Assembly (NCBI RefSeq): GCF_000711695.1
Contig: NW_013547002.1
Span: 124,001 to 188,000, forward strand
Source: Tilletiaria anomala UBC 951
Taxonomy: Eukaryota; Basidiomycota; Exobasidiomycetes; Georgefischeriales; Tilletiariaceae
DNA length: 64,000 nucleotides
Reading direction: 5' to 3'
Positions within the stretch are counted from its first letter, which is position 1; every line of letters starts with the position of its first letter. Made by a program: the position numbers and the translations under genes. Positions 11,859 through 24,183 of this stretch are shown here, in pieces. A model generated the notes under the pieces. It did no database searches, was not told the DNA's origin, and was given only the letters and a program-made list of their open reading frames with translations.

Positions 11859-14800
11859 ATGCCGCGTCTCCTCGTCAAGGTCGGGCCCGACAGGGAGCAC
11901 ATGGAGGTCTGTCGCTTGAACGACATGTACCGGCCACACGAGATCAACTCGGAGCACTTCGTCGGTCGGGTCCTCGTGCGCATCATCAACGCGCCCGGTG
12001 CAAATGAGGGGGAAGAAGGCAGAGAGTACTTCCAGGATCGTAGCCGCAAATTCAGCATTCAAATCGAAGGCAGGTTTAAGAAGCCGTGGAAGGGTAGCGA
12101 GGTTTTGTTTGGCAGCGATTTTGACAAGTGAGTACAATGCTGGGGCGGTGCCTAGCGTGTGTGTTATGCAGCCAAAGCAGCGACTCAACGTATTGCACCT
12201 CCTTACCCAAGATGGATTGCATTTCCTCGCGCGCCGTTTACAGCCGTAAGTTTTGTGAAACACGGCATCTGTACTGATCTTTTGCGCCGTAACAGCACCA
12301 CTGACTGCCCCGACTTTCTCAGGGCATGCGAGTCGCGCAGATGATTGACCCTTGCACATTCTGTGAGTGACCCGTCCCCTTCCCTTTACATCTTTCGAGA
12401 CTGAAAACGGGACAGCCAGCTGACGTTATCCATATTGCTACATGCAGACGACGAGCACCCGCCGTCGGGCCGGCCATACATTATGTCCCCGTACTGCGCA
12501 TGTATGAACACGCTCTGCGCATGGCCTGCTCCTTCGCGAGCGCACGACGCCGTCGTCGTCCTGCGGCACGCTCCCGGTCCACATACGCATGTGACCGGCT
12601 CGCTGGCCACGCAAGGAGGCGGTGGTGGCAGCGCCTTGCCGCACCACGCCATTTCTCCCAACAGCGGTGCGCAGGGCAACGGCTCACCGATGATGGATCT
12701 CAACGACCAGGAAAAGAAGCCGGACGGGCAAGCGTCGCTTGTCGCATCACCGCCAGGCTCAGATAACGAGGGCGATGGCGAGGATGATGGGGATGTCGTT
12801 CCTGTCGAGAGCTTGGAGCGCAAGAAGAAGGGGGCCGAAGCAAATGGCGAAGAAGTGCCGGCTGCTGTTGAGAAGCCCAAGCGCAGGAGTTGGTTTGGCG
12901 GCTTTGGCGGTGGGCCTCCCAAGGAGGAACGGAAACTCAAGAAGTATTGGAGATTCGTTGGCTTTAAGGTCAGTATTACCGTTCGGGTAACGTGCGTTTG
13001 CACCTCGTGCGAGTCCTTCGATCGACCGTGCTGATGCCCGGAATACACTGTACTTGATACTCTCGCGTGTACCAGCAAGATCCGCGTGTCAGAGCATTCC
13101 TCGAAGCGCACCATGCCAGCCTTGACAAGCTTGATCGCCAGCCGAGCCGCAGCGGGCGCGGGACGCCGCGTCCCGCCTCGTCGGCCCACACTACCGGTGC
13201 GCCATCGACGACGGCCAGCGCCAATGTCAGTGCACCCGGGAGCACGCGCATGTCGCCCGCTACATCCATGCAAGGTTCTGCGCCAGGGCACGTTGGTGGT
13301 GCTGGCAGCGCCAGCGCCGATGGCAGCATCACTGCGAGCCCTGTCATTCCCAGCGGTTACGTCCTCTCCAATCAGGGCGGCGTCATCCTTCCCCCCGAGC
13401 GCCCCTTTTCGCCAGGCAGTGCCAGTGGGCAGAACAAGGCTGCCGGCACGATCGCGACGGGCGCCATCAATATGCCCTTGCTGCACCGCCTGGGCACCGG
13501 GCTGCGCGACCAGGGCGGAAAGACACCCGAACCGCCCTCGATCATCAGCCCCAGCCTCATGGCGCAGGTCGAGACGGTCATCCTGCGCGAACCGAGCCCA
13601 CTGAGGCAGGAACAGCGCCCAAACAGCATCGTCAACACGACGACGCAGATCAGCGCCACTCCTGCACTGATGCAGGCAGCGGCGGTGCTGCCGCCCAGGA
13701 GGGGCACAAGCAGCACGGACGGCGTCGAGAGGGTCTCGACAACCACGAACACGAAAGATAATGCCAAGGAGGAAAAGCATCACGCCAACAGCAAGCCGAC
13801 GCGCAAGATCAGCTTGCATAATCCACTCAAGGTGCTGAAGCCGAAGGCGGCGCTGCATGCCCTCAATTTCGGCAAGAAGGATGACAGCGACGACGAAGAG
13901 GAGATGAGCGCACCACCTGGGAAAAAGAGTCACAGTCGTTCGTCGAGCATCACCTCTGTGGTCATTCAGACGCCAGCACCCGCTCCCGCACAAGCACAAG
14001 CACAAACACAAGCACAAACACAAGCACCAGTGGCGCAAGAAACCACGCTTGTTGCGGAACCAGCCGCGCCTCTTGTGAATGCGGCTTACATGCAACACCA
14101 AGAAGCCGAGCCTGCGCTTCAGGAGTTTGTTCACGCAGCGGCTCCCCAGCAGCCACAGCCGCAGCCGGTGGCTGAGCACGAGCCTCAATGCGATGTGCCT
14201 CTGGGGCCACCTCTACAGCGCATCACGACATCCGTACGTCAGGAGATGGAGAAATTCGCCCAGGGCGACGGATTGACGGAGGGAGACTTCAGGCTCGCCG
14301 ACCGCTTGCGTCAGACCCACTTGACTTCCCCGCCCCCGCCACCTTCCTTCTCTCGCAGTGGCCATGGTAGAGCTGCGAACATCAGCAGTGGCAGTGATCA
14401 TGCAGCAGGAATTGGCGCGAGTGTTGGTGTAGGGGCGACTGCACCCCAGGGCGGCGAGAGCGATGCTGAATGGCATAGCACGCTTGATGAGGAGCTCGGG
14501 CCGTGGCGCTTCAGTGATCCGGGCACCGACATGATCGAGGACAACGCTTTCATCTTTACGCATGAGAGCGTCAGCGTACCCAGGCGGCGGAAATACTTTG
14601 CAGACGCCAAGCACCGCGAGGACTTTGTGTACGATCCAGGTTAGTTCAGACAGGCTGCGCGAGCCTTTTCTCGTTTGTACTTGCGGCTGACCTGGTCCAT
14701 TTTCTTTTCATGTCCCTCTCGATTGTAGACGTTGTCTACGGATCTGCCTTCTTTTCGGACATGATGGACTTCAACACATTTGATCTGCACATCGGCCCGG

Positions 14801-15002
14801 TGCGCATCAACGTTCATCGTTTTTTCAAGGTGTGTGGCTACACCTGTTCGAACCACTATGCCATGTGACAACCCTCTTTTCTGCGGCCGCTGACGAGTAT
14901 TTACCGCGCCATCGTTCGCAGGACATGCCCGTACGATACACCCTCCGTGCCGCAAACGACGAAAGCATCACCTTCTGCACGATTTCTTTCGAACTCGTCT
15001 GA
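11859..15002 (+). CDS. DUF1769 family protein with large low-complexity insertion
   Basis: Seven exons (11859-12127, 12212-12245, 12323-12362, 12448-12968, 13076-14639, 14729-14829, 14922-15002) give 869 aa. All introns are 77-107 nt GT-AG and frame-consistent. The N-terminus has the DUF1769 core: PRLLVKVGPDR, RKFSIQIEGRFK, LFGSDFDK, GMRVAQMIDP and MSPYCACMNTL. The C-terminus closes the same domain with MDFNTFDLHIGPVRINV and MPVRYTLRAAN...ISFEL. Between them (about residues 170-800) is a Ser/Pro/Gln-rich, mostly disordered insert with a run APAPAQAQAQTQAQ. The biochemical role of DUF1769 is unknown. Two micro-exons (34 and 40 nt) are placed from the conserved sequence and carry most of the model uncertainty. 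Confidence 0.8.
13989..14029 (+). repeat. CAAGCA/CAAACA minisatellite in coding exon
   Basis: An imperfect hexanucleotide repeat of ACAAGC and ACAAAC units encodes alternating Ala/Thr and Gln in the disordered insert of the DUF1769 protein. The unit is a multiple of three, so length change would keep the frame. Confidence 0.8.
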
Positions 15003-15617
15003 TTCAATCTGGACGATCGAGCAACCATTTGAACACACACACTGCACATATAGAGTCAAGCAGCTCACATAATGCCTAGCATGAGCTCTGCCGCCCTTCA
15101 TCTTTTAGTCTCATCGAAGCGGCCGAATAAATGCAATGAAGCAACCTCCTTTTCGAAGAAGCGGATCGCTACCGAACAATTGAGATGAAGTCTTGCAACA
15201 CAAAATACAATTGACATGTGGCTCATCTTGAATGTTGAGAGCAGGTGCATGTATGATATAGAGTCCCTTCAAAAGATGCTCACGAACAGGGGCCGGCGAT
15301 ATTGGGGTGTACCGGTCCCAGCTCGGCCACTCGCCCACCTAGCATGTAACGATCTTGCCGTTGTCGTTGAATTAGAACATAGGGAGATAGAAGCCCCTCC
15401 CCCCGTCTTGGGCCTTGCTTTCCTGTTATTTTAGCTGCGGGTGCGGCTGATGAGCCAAAGTCCGCGTGCTCTCGGGTACCTGTCTAGCAGGTGAGTGCGT
15501 GCCGGTGCCCTCAGCCCGCAGTTATCACACCAAGCTGATCCTGATGAGGCTGCTTCTCTGCGTCCGCGAGTGTTCAGTCATGTCGTGGTCCTGCGACAGA
15601 CGATCTGCGGGGAGCGC
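15003..15617. other. intergenic, convergent DUF1769 gene / bZIP gene
   Basis: 615 bp between two stop codons, presumably both 3' UTRs. No domain-bearing frame, RNA gene or clear terminator was seen. Confidence 0.5.
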
Positions 15618-17440
15618 TCAAAGCGCTGAATCTGCCTTCTTGCAGCATGCACCGCCTGTGCTGGCGCTGCAATGGATGGGAGGAAGATCGCAGCTCCGGC
15701 CACCGTCGACGTCACCCTCGCTGCCTGCGCGGGAGTCCATGGCGCCCTCGCCCTCGCTGTCGACCGCGTCGCCCAGACTGCTCAGCAACGGAGGGCTCTG
15801 TTCGCGCTTTGCTCGCCGCTCATCCGCGGCAGGCCCTTGCATTTCTGCATGATCCAGACGAGGCAACTGCTGCGAGGTGACTGTTGGTGCGCTACCGATA
15901 TCTCGATGGAGCAGCTGCGGGGCTGAGCGTTGCTTTATATCCTGCTGCTCTGGGCTCGGCTGAATAGAACCGCCGGAGCTGGAGCTCGTGTGCGCGACAT
16001 TCTGACCCGAATGCCTTGTGTGAGGCTGTGCACGCAAAAGATAGCTTGCGTACTGATCATCTGCGGGCGTACGCAAGTACTGAAGACCTTGTTGCTGCTG
16101 TGACGGCGGCGGGGGCTGTAGCAGGTTCTGAGGTTGATGCTGCCGATCTTGATTCGGATACTGATGTGGGTGCGGTGTCTGGTGTATCCATGTCGCCACC
16201 GGCGGTGACATCATCTCGGTGTGTGCTGCCTGTTGGTAGATCGACGAGAGGTAATGCCCTTGTACGTCGTCGGCCTGCGAAGGAGGATGCGGGTGATGCG
16301 CATACAAGCCAGCTTGGCGGCAAGGTAGGAAGCCATTGACTGCATCTATGGCAGGTGCATACCCCATATGCAAAGACTGCGATCGACCAGTCGGACCGCG
16401 TCCTGGGAACGCCGAGAGTGCAACTGAGTCTGGCAAAAGGTGTGCGGTGGTCGGATGCTGCAACACATGGTGCTGTCGATGTTGTTGAATATCGAGTGTA
16501 TGCCTCCTGCTCGCAGCACTCGACGATGACAAGATTGGCGAGACTGAGGACGCACCTGCTGCAGCGGTTGGGCCGATGGCAGGGACTCCTCTGGCACCAC
16601 TGAGGTACGGCATGGCGGGCGAGTGGTACAGGGATGGGGAGGGGCCGTCGGCAATCATTGCGGGCGAGTCATTAAGCAAGCTGCCATTCATCGGTGAATT
16701 TGTCGTGCTTGGCAAGACTCCATATCGCGATGCAGCATCGGAAACTTGGGGAGTTAATGGCGCTCGCATGTGCGTGTGGGAGGATGGTGTGCGCCTGCAG
16801 CCTTCGAAGCCCATGGCCGCTGCGACGGCCACGTTGTTCACACGGTTGTGCCCGTGTGCTATTGCAGTCCTTAGACCTGCTAAGTGTTGCTGAAGAAGCG
16901 TGATTTTTCCTTGCAATTGCCTGGCGATATTCTCGAGCTGCTGTCGATCTTGCGTCGACATGTTGGAAAGCAAGGCGGGCACATCGATGTCGGCCAAGGC
17001 TGCGAGTGCAGCGTTGCTCATGACAGTCGCCACTGTTGCCGGTGGCGAGGGCTCTGAGGTCGGTACATTTGATGCAGTGGCGTTCGAAGCAGTGGATGAT
17101 AGACGTTTCCGTTTCGAGGAGCATTCGTCTGTGACGTTTGAGCTTGAGCTCGATGCGGTTTGCTGTGACTCTGATGGAATGCCAGCATCTTCGCAAGGTA
17201 TCCCCAGTGCTTGCCTGAATGATGTGTTCTCCTCCTTGAGATTTGCATACGCCGCTATGATCACAAGGGAATATTCATTTTGGCTGGCAACATACTTTCC
17301 TGAGCATTTCATGGAGAAAATCTCTCCGTCTCACCTTCCAGGTCGGCCAAGTGCTTTCGCTTGCGTTCTCTGAAAGCACGCTGTGTCTGCAATGAGCGTG
17401 TCGGCTCGAGCTCGAGATTGGGCCTCCTTCCTCTTGTCAT
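15618..17440 (-). CDS. atypical bZIP transcription factor
   Basis: Exons 17440-17335 and 17254-15618 (80 nt intron) give 580 aa. The first 35 residues are the basic region and start of the zipper: MTRGRRPNLELEPTRSLQ followed by QRAFRERKRKHLADLE. After the splice comes AYANLKEENTSFRQALG, continuing the heptad. The usual Asn of the basic region (NR..AQRAFRER in Yap1-type factors) is not present at its normal place, as in the fungal subgroup with PPSRAL-QRAFRxR-type basic regions. The remaining ~500 residues are Ser/Pro/Gln/His-rich, with QQQQ and PPPP runs, typical of activation regions. It ends in a Cys-bearing tail (STGGACCKKADSAL). The start is the only ATG that keeps the basic region. It faces a 4.2 kb upstream desert. 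Target genes are unknown. Confidence 0.78.
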
Positions 17441-20400
17441 CCTGACGTTGTCTCTGGAGAAGCTAGAGGCGCAATGGCCATGCTATGGTGATCACTGGAA
17501 GCTCTATCCGCCACAGTACTGTGAGTGGCGAACAGAGCATCTTAAAGATACGATTTCATGATGTTTGCTTTTGCTTATTTGCATTTGGAACCTGAAGACC
17601 CCCAAGAGCTGTCCCGATTACGGAGCCTTTTCAATTCGAGTGTATGGAGCAGTCGCAAGTCCGGGCAAACAACAGAAGTGTCGTAACAGACATGATTGGC
17701 AGCCAGGCGTCAAATTGCTTCACAAGCGCGCTGCGCTCGATCGCCCGTGGAGAGTGCGAGTGTGGGAATTCAGTTTTCTCGCGGCCCTGGATTGCCTCAT
17801 CGCCCGACACCTCGTACGGCTCTACACCTATCCCTACGGTGACCACAAATCGCATTCCAGGCGCCCAGTCGCTCATCAGAGGCTCCTTGAAGTCATCGAG
17901 GGCTGCGTGAGTTGTGCACAGAGCGAGACAAGAAGGATGGAGCTCCAGGCCACCTACGCCAAGTGGAGTGCATCGTTCGACCTACCCGTAACCTCGGTGG
18001 TCAGCGAGGGTTGGCGCCGACAGAGTCACAAACTGCATGTGAAAGGCAGCAGGCACCAGTATATATACCAGGATGTATTCCCAAGACTGAGAGAGTGGCG
18101 ACAGTGCTACTACCTGCTATTGAAAGGGTGAGTTGAGAAGTACATGGTGAGAGCAACTTGCTGGTGCCTGAGTCAGAAAGTCAAGGAAAGTGGTGGGAAT
18201 CCAGGTGATGGCCGACTAGGTGGTGGTGGCCCATGTGAAGCGCGCCATTTTCGGCACCCCAGGGCCCAGCGACACAGCCCACAGGCCGCAACAGACCAAC
18301 GCCTGTCTATATCCCACGTGTATCCCCCAAAAGGCCCAGGAGCGCAGGGCCACAGGCACCAGGCACTCCACAGGTGGTCGGCCAGGATGCAGGTCTCCAT
18401 TGCGGGCCTCGCTTCTAGTACTGCCTATGTGCACGCAATAACCCAACAGCCTACAACGTATGCACATACATGGATGCGGCGGCGGGAAGAGGACATCGGA
18501 CGCGCGCAGACGCAATAAAAGCTGTCCGGAAGACTGTGTGAAAGAGCACAGACCTTCCCGCAGATCTGTGCAAATCTCCGGAGTGGAGAAAATGCAAGTT
18601 GGGCCCTGTTACAGCAGCATCATTTCAGAAAGGCCCATTAGCGTCACGGATCGCAAAAAAGTGCACAACTATCTAACGATAGTGATAGATGTAAAGACTG
18701 ACAGGTCTCACGTGGGCTTGTGGCCAGAAGTACACGCTATGTAGTACAAGCAGAAACCCCTTTTCGAAGCGTTTTTTCCCCAGAAGGAATCCCGAAACGC
18801 TAGGTTCGCAAGCGGGCGAAGAAGTCTCCCGTGTGAGATGTCAAAGTGAGGATGTTCGAAAAGAAAATGAAAAAAATCGTGCCTCGACTCAAATACTGAT
18901 GTTCACTGCTTTCGTCGTGATAGGTCGGCCTGCGCCCTGCGGGTGCGGTGCGCTGAGTTGTGATGACGCGGGCGGACGTCGCAGCTGTCCCATCGATGTC
19001 GGGGGACCAGGAGAAAGCAGCACAGAACATCCCCCGTAATAGCATGTAAGTGGTAGAGCCTGTACACCTAAGGACGGTCAACTTCGAAAACACCGTTCGA
19101 TGTGAAACGAGCCGAGTTGAGAGTTCTTCCTTTGCTGTTGAGAGTTGATTTGATTACGTACGTAGATTACAGCTGCGCCAGAGGTTTGTTTATTTTTGAT
19201 GATGGCACACGTATTCTCCTGCAGTTTCAACTCGATTGAGCATCGCGATGACGGCAAGATTCAACGGCGATGCTGCCTTAACGCTTTGCACGGTTGCATG
19301 ATAAGAAGCGTGTGGAGATCAAATCAGGTTCACGCATCACGCAGCTCGACGGCCCACTCAGCATCCATGCTTAGTGCGCCCGTCAGGTAGCAAGAAGCGG
19401 GATCTGTTCGAGTCTTGAATGAACGCGGACGGCAAACCAGTCGCACCAGGAAGGTGAGCGCTCCCTCGCCAAAGTTGGAGCAGCTACTGCCGTGTGTAGG
19501 ATTCCGGAAGCGTATCATAGAGGTCATTTTCCTTACAGATCTTTGCATGGATTCGCTCGGACTTCAAGTTTTTTTTCAACTGAGACGGTTGAATATGCGA
19601 TCTGCTTGCGAAGCGCTTTGCATCTTGAATGAAATTCCTCACATATGCCCTAAGTAGTGGCTGCGTCCAATAGAACAAGTGCTCAGCTTGGGATGTGTCG
19701 CAGGCGGCATGAAAGTTGTACGCGTGCACCCGCCTGGGATGTCACAATGACTCGCCCAGCGCCACATTATTCATCTTACCGTGAAATAATTCGGACGCTG
19801 CTCCCCATTGGTGCAGCTGTTCCCATTAACAGCGGTGGTCCATTGCGAACTAGTATGAATAGAGATATGTGCGCATCTGCAGATGTAATAGCAGCGGCGA
19901 GTTGCGAGCTTTGAGCAGAGACATGGTGCCGCGCGATGGTATCTCATCGGCGCCCGACATGAATACCAGCGACCCTGACGGAATCTGTAGAGAAGACCTG
20001 TGTTCAGAAAAGAGAGGCTTTGTCTGTCTCTCGTTGTGCCCAAGAACGAGACCTTCTCACTCATAGTAGCTGCTTTACGGCCTGCCGCATCTCTATTACC
20101 AGCGTGAAGGAACCATCCTGAGGGGTCATCTCCCGACCGTGGTGCACCGAGGGTGAGATCTCGCTTTCGAATGCCTCGAACAAATGGAAACTCTCTTGGA
20201 AGCTCAGATTCTATGCGGAAATGAGCGCAGTCGGTAACGGTAAATGCTCTAAGAAGGCAACACGCATACCTTTGGTTGGCCCATGAACGAATGTGTGGTC
20301 TCGCCGACGGTAAATCGATCCACAACATTCTAGGGCTCGCGCCTTTAAACCTCGAAGAGATCCAGGTCAGGCGAAAACAAAAAGGTGCCCACCAGATGGG

Positions 20401-21672
20401 GCATGCGGTCCTCAGAGTCCAACCATGCCTTGCGCCTGCTGCTGCATGGTCATCCGACACTCATCTGCCTGATAGTGCGGCAAGACTAACATTTGGCCGT
20501 CCGGCTTGTCCCAAAGCAGTCGTGTACCATGAGCGCGACAAGTAACAGGATAACAGGGCTTACAATTGTGGAACAGGAGCATTATCACTTCGAATTTCGC
20601 TTTTGTTGATCGTTCGCGTAGGTTGGGACGCGAGCGTACATTGGTAGCGCCATTCCCAAATCGCAGTGGGTTGTCTTGTTAAACACAACAATGACCGCTC
20701 TGAGATGGTCTCAGCCCAGTTGCAGACCTCTAGCAATAGCCCGTGCTGATTCACAACCTCCTGAAATCATCGCCATGATCTTGCCCGCTGAACAAGGACT
20801 CTGCGTATTTGGCGGCAGCAAGTGTGGTTGTGTGGTGAACAGTCAGGAAGCTGTACAAGCGATGTGCGTCGAGAGAGCTGCGGACTTTCGGCATATCGGC
20901 ACGAGTCGCCAGGCACTGTCACCATATTTCTGGTGCCTCGACACGTAGAATGTGCCTAACAATCCTCGGTCCTTATTTGGCCGGCGGCAAGTGCCAGTAA
21001 ATAGTCTTGACACAGGTACTAAACTGGGAACCCTTGTGTTTGCATTGATCTAGTACATGGAATGTGAATACAATTCCCGGGAAATTCCTTTCCGCGGCTT
21101 CATCCCGTGTTTCCACTCTCAGCATTGTGGCCTGGGGCCTGCCTAATCACTACACACTGTGGTACCTGGGGGGGGGGCACCTACCAGCTGGGCTGAGGCG
21201 GGGGGTTGCGTAGCGCCGCGGCTCCGACCGCGTCACGCTTGTCAGGGAAAACTCTGTTAGACTCTTCCCCCCTTCCGGTTTCCATGTGGTATGGTTTGCA
21301 CTTTGCAAAGCTGAAAGCTGCTCGAAATGCATGGAGCCGCCGGCCAATTCAATGCGCAGCAGCTAACTGTGCTGGCTACTTGCCCAGCAGCTCCATAGAG
21401 GTCTAACTCTGTCGTTGTGGGCACGCAAGCTTAGTTGCTTTTGTAGGGAAGCTGGCAGCATCGGATCCCTCCTGCCTGCTTGTTGTCATTGCTATCATAC
21501 CTATCAATCACGCTATGCCGGACGAACACTTGATCATTGTAGACTGATCGAGGCCAGTTAAAAAGAGCTTGAGAAGGTTTCGACCTAACTCCCCGCCAAG
21601 GTCTTGATCCACTTCGCCTGCCGTCAGAGTATAACGCAGCATTCCCGCCACTCAGACACCCCAGTATCCATC
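17441..21672. other. 4.2 kb gene desert between bZIP and DUF7702-like genes
   Basis: This is the longest stretch without an intact gene. Many short frames occur on both strands (for example + 17565-18131 and - 17631-17876) but none carries a recognisable domain. The region includes the bZIP promoter, the promoter of the 21673 gene, a nine-G run near 21171, and the decayed gene at 20061-20540. No terminal repeats, transposase or reverse transcriptase signature was seen. Long upstream regions are common in front of fungal regulators, so part of this may be bZIP regulatory DNA. Confidence 0.5.
20061..20540 (-). pseudogene. decayed gene remnant (3' part), family not identified
   Basis: Reading the minus strand from about 20540 gives coding-like peptides in changing frames: RLLWDKPDGQMLVLPHYQAD, then DRMPHLVGTFLFSPDLDLFE, then DRFTVGETTHSFMGQPK. 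A canonical 59 nt intron (20269-20211, GTATGC...GCATAG, phase 0) follows. The last exon (20210-20061) begins NLSFQESFHLFEAFESEISP and ends MRQAVKQLL-stop. Two in-frame stops lie eight codons apart around 20345, and the frame changes near 20405. A correctly phased intron inside a broken frame argues for a once-working gene. The tail loosely resembles the C-terminus of Gfo/Idh/MocA oxidoreductases, but I cannot confirm that. Confidence 0.45.
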
Positions 21673-22787
21673 ATGAGCCTGAACGCCCTTGGTATCGCCT
21701 CCGTCGTCTTCCTCGTCCTCTATGCGCTGTGCTTCTTTGCGCTGTGCTTCGGCTTCGCATCACGCCAGCTCAAGTTCAAGTCCCGATGGTCCTTTGTGCT
21801 CTTCCATGTTACCCTCCGCCTTGCGGCGCAGAGCGTCGGTATCGCCTTCTCCCTGAAAGGGTTCAGCGATATTGGTCTTTTGATCGCGTACCTCGTGCTT
21901 GGCGCCGAAGGCTACTTTTCCCTTGTGCTGTGCACCGCCCGCTTCCTCATCAGCTTCCACAACCACATCTTTGGCGACTCGTGGCTTGAACCAAAAGAGT
22001 TTAAGAATAGCAATGTCATGAACCAGTTGCCTCTTGTACGGCTCGGACGACGCATCCTGCGAAACTTCCAGATCCGGGTTGGCGAAAACCATATCGCACA
22101 AGAAACCGACGCCGACCGCCAGACCACTGCCAACCCTCGTCGTAAGCGGGTCAACTTCAGTGGTTACGTCCATTATCTTCTTATCGTCGCAAACGCAATA
22201 ATCATCTCAGGCACCAGCCAGGCGGCCGGTACAATTGGAGAGGATCCTGAGGAGATCCAATCAACACTGCAAAGGTCCAGGGCAATGCGTGCAGCAGGAC
22301 AATCCATCTTCCTCGCCATCAACATTGGGCTCATAATCTGTGTTGCAATCACTATTTCTCAATATAGGCGTCTCGCAGCCCAGCAGAACAAGCCTCAAGT
22401 TAAGAGCACATGGTATGGCCATTCTTGCTTGTGCGCCTTACTCCTCACATCACCTTTTCTTATCACAAGAGGTGTGTTTGGCATATGCCAATCCTTGCTC
22501 ACTTCCCTCAGCGTGAGTCTCTTAATCGATTCTGCCCTCAGTGATCACCCCTTAACATTATTCTTTTCATCTGGCAGTTTTTCAGCGCATCAACATACAC
22601 CGCGGACGGCTTTGCCGATGAATTTGTGATCAAAGAGACGGTGCTCGCCATCGCCATGGAATGGAGCACATGTGTGTTGCTCATTTCGACGTGGCCACTT
22701 CAACGTGCTTACGGCTTGAATCGGGTTTCCTCCGCCTCCCACGGTCGAGCCTCTGCAGACGCCACCGAAGGGGATGCCCAGGCTTGA
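21673..22787 (+). CDS. seven-helix membrane protein, DUF7702-like
   Basis: Exons 21673-22512 and 22578-22787 (65 nt intron, phase 0) give 349 aa. The start MSLNALGIASVVFLVLY is chosen because the open frame upstream of it is polar and unlike the family. Hydrophobic segments lie at about residues 6-30, 38-58, 68-95, 160-180 (YVHYLLIVANAIIISG), 215-240, 255-280 and 300-325. Charged loops (KFKSRW, NPRRKR) suggest a seven-helix topology. The second exon continues the last helix (MEWSTCVLLISTWPL) and ends in a short polar tail. It resembles fungal DUF7702 proteins, which share topology with RTA1-type proteins. Function is unknown, possibly a plasma-membrane or ER protein. Confidence 0.72.
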
Positions 22788-24183
22788 CAGAGGCATTCTG
22801 CAGCCGCGCACCCAGAGCCTGTTTTACAAGCGTATCTAAAAATCGTGCCTTCTATTAAGCATCACTTGAAGATGATACCTTGTCGTTCACTGTTCGTCGT
22901 GCTAGCACTGCCACCCAGAATGCGCACCATTAAAACGTATTGCCACTGGGTCACATGGTCGCACCATCCCCGCAAGCTCTGAACCAATTTGTGCGAATTT
23001 GATGCTTCGTACTTGTAATAATGGAGGGGGACGGGCTCGAAACCCCTGTCAATGTATCGAGCAATAATTGCGTAAGGTACCAACTCGACAAACCGGTTCT
23101 CGACCGACATGCAGTACCTCACTGACTACGGGGTACTGGGTGCTGACCTCGGGTATTATCAGATCTGACCATTGACCTACTGAGTAAGGCGAGCCCTCTT
23201 TCGGTACTGAGTGCTGAGCCACTGGCATATTGACGGCTGCTCGCTGTGCCTATCAGCAGCTGGTCCCGGCGGCGGGCAGGCCCAGCCGACGGTCTGCAAC
23301 GGGGGGCGTAGCGACACATGTCCCCAAAGGAAGGGCATGCCTTTTGCCCCGTGCTTGTGACCATGAAAAGGTACCCGGAAACAGCACTCAGATAGCGGAC
23401 CGAGACCCGAGACCCGGCAGTGTGAACAGGTGTGAGCCCGTCCGTCGGGGAGGAGTGCATTTATGTAATTAATGTGAGATTCATATGGAGCATGGCCTGC
23501 TCATCATCTGTCCGCAGGCCCAGCTGCATGCGTCCACACACGCCAATCTGCATGTGGAAAGAATGAAAGAGAGAGAATTTAAAAAAATACACAGCCGTAC
23601 TTTGGGATTAGAATCAACCAAGTTCTACACTAACCGGTTCTAAACGGTACACACTTGGGTCTTGGAGGATGGAGTGCTACTGCTGCAGCGAAATTGTATA
23701 TACGTACATAAAACATACAACCGTTGTTGATTTAAAATGAAATACGCCACGAAGGGCATCTGAACCAATGAGGAAAGAGCGCTTGTCTTAAGAGTTTGAG
23801 AATGATGAGGTCTCGCTGTCCACGAATTCGCGTCACCAGCAACGCCTCCTGCTTCTTTCTCAAGGTCAACTTCCATCTCGCTTCTTTGCCATCTGCTTCA
23901 ATCCTCCACCGTTCGAAGGTCAATATCCGCGAAGGATACCGCACAGAGTTAACCCCCTGCAGCCTCTCGCGGGTTGTCGCGTGGGCAGCGCTCTGCGTCC
24001 ATGCAGAACTTGGGATTCGACCTGTCGACTCGCGTTTCACATGGGGCTGGGTTGCTGTTCGGAAGCGATCGATTTGGCGGCTTTCTGAAACGGACTTTTT
24101 GGACATCCCTTCAACGATTGCACGCCTCCTAAGAGAGGTGACGTATAGTCCTTTCCTCGGGCCACACAAATCCTTCAAACGCG
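22788..24183. other. intergenic, upstream of the 24184 membrane protein gene
   Basis: 1.4 kb with no supported gene. An imperfect direct repeat GTACTG(G/A)GTGCTGA occurs at about 23133 and 23203, too short to define an element. The last few hundred bases are CT-rich and should hold the promoter and leader of the next gene. Confidence 0.45.

Noticed and set aside
12386-14188. 600-codon minus-strand ORF opposite the DUF1769 gene
   Set aside because: Shadow of the GC-rich repetitive coding exon. The plus strand carries the conserved DUF1769 blocks and splice sites.
17565-18131. 188-codon plus-strand ORF upstream of the bZIP gene
   Set aside because: Irregular composition, no domain, and the minus strand is open over the same bases.
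23133-23395. Imperfect direct and inverted copies of GTACTG(G/A)GTGCTGA as MITE ends
   Set aside because: Too short and imperfect, with no target-site duplication or second copy in the window.
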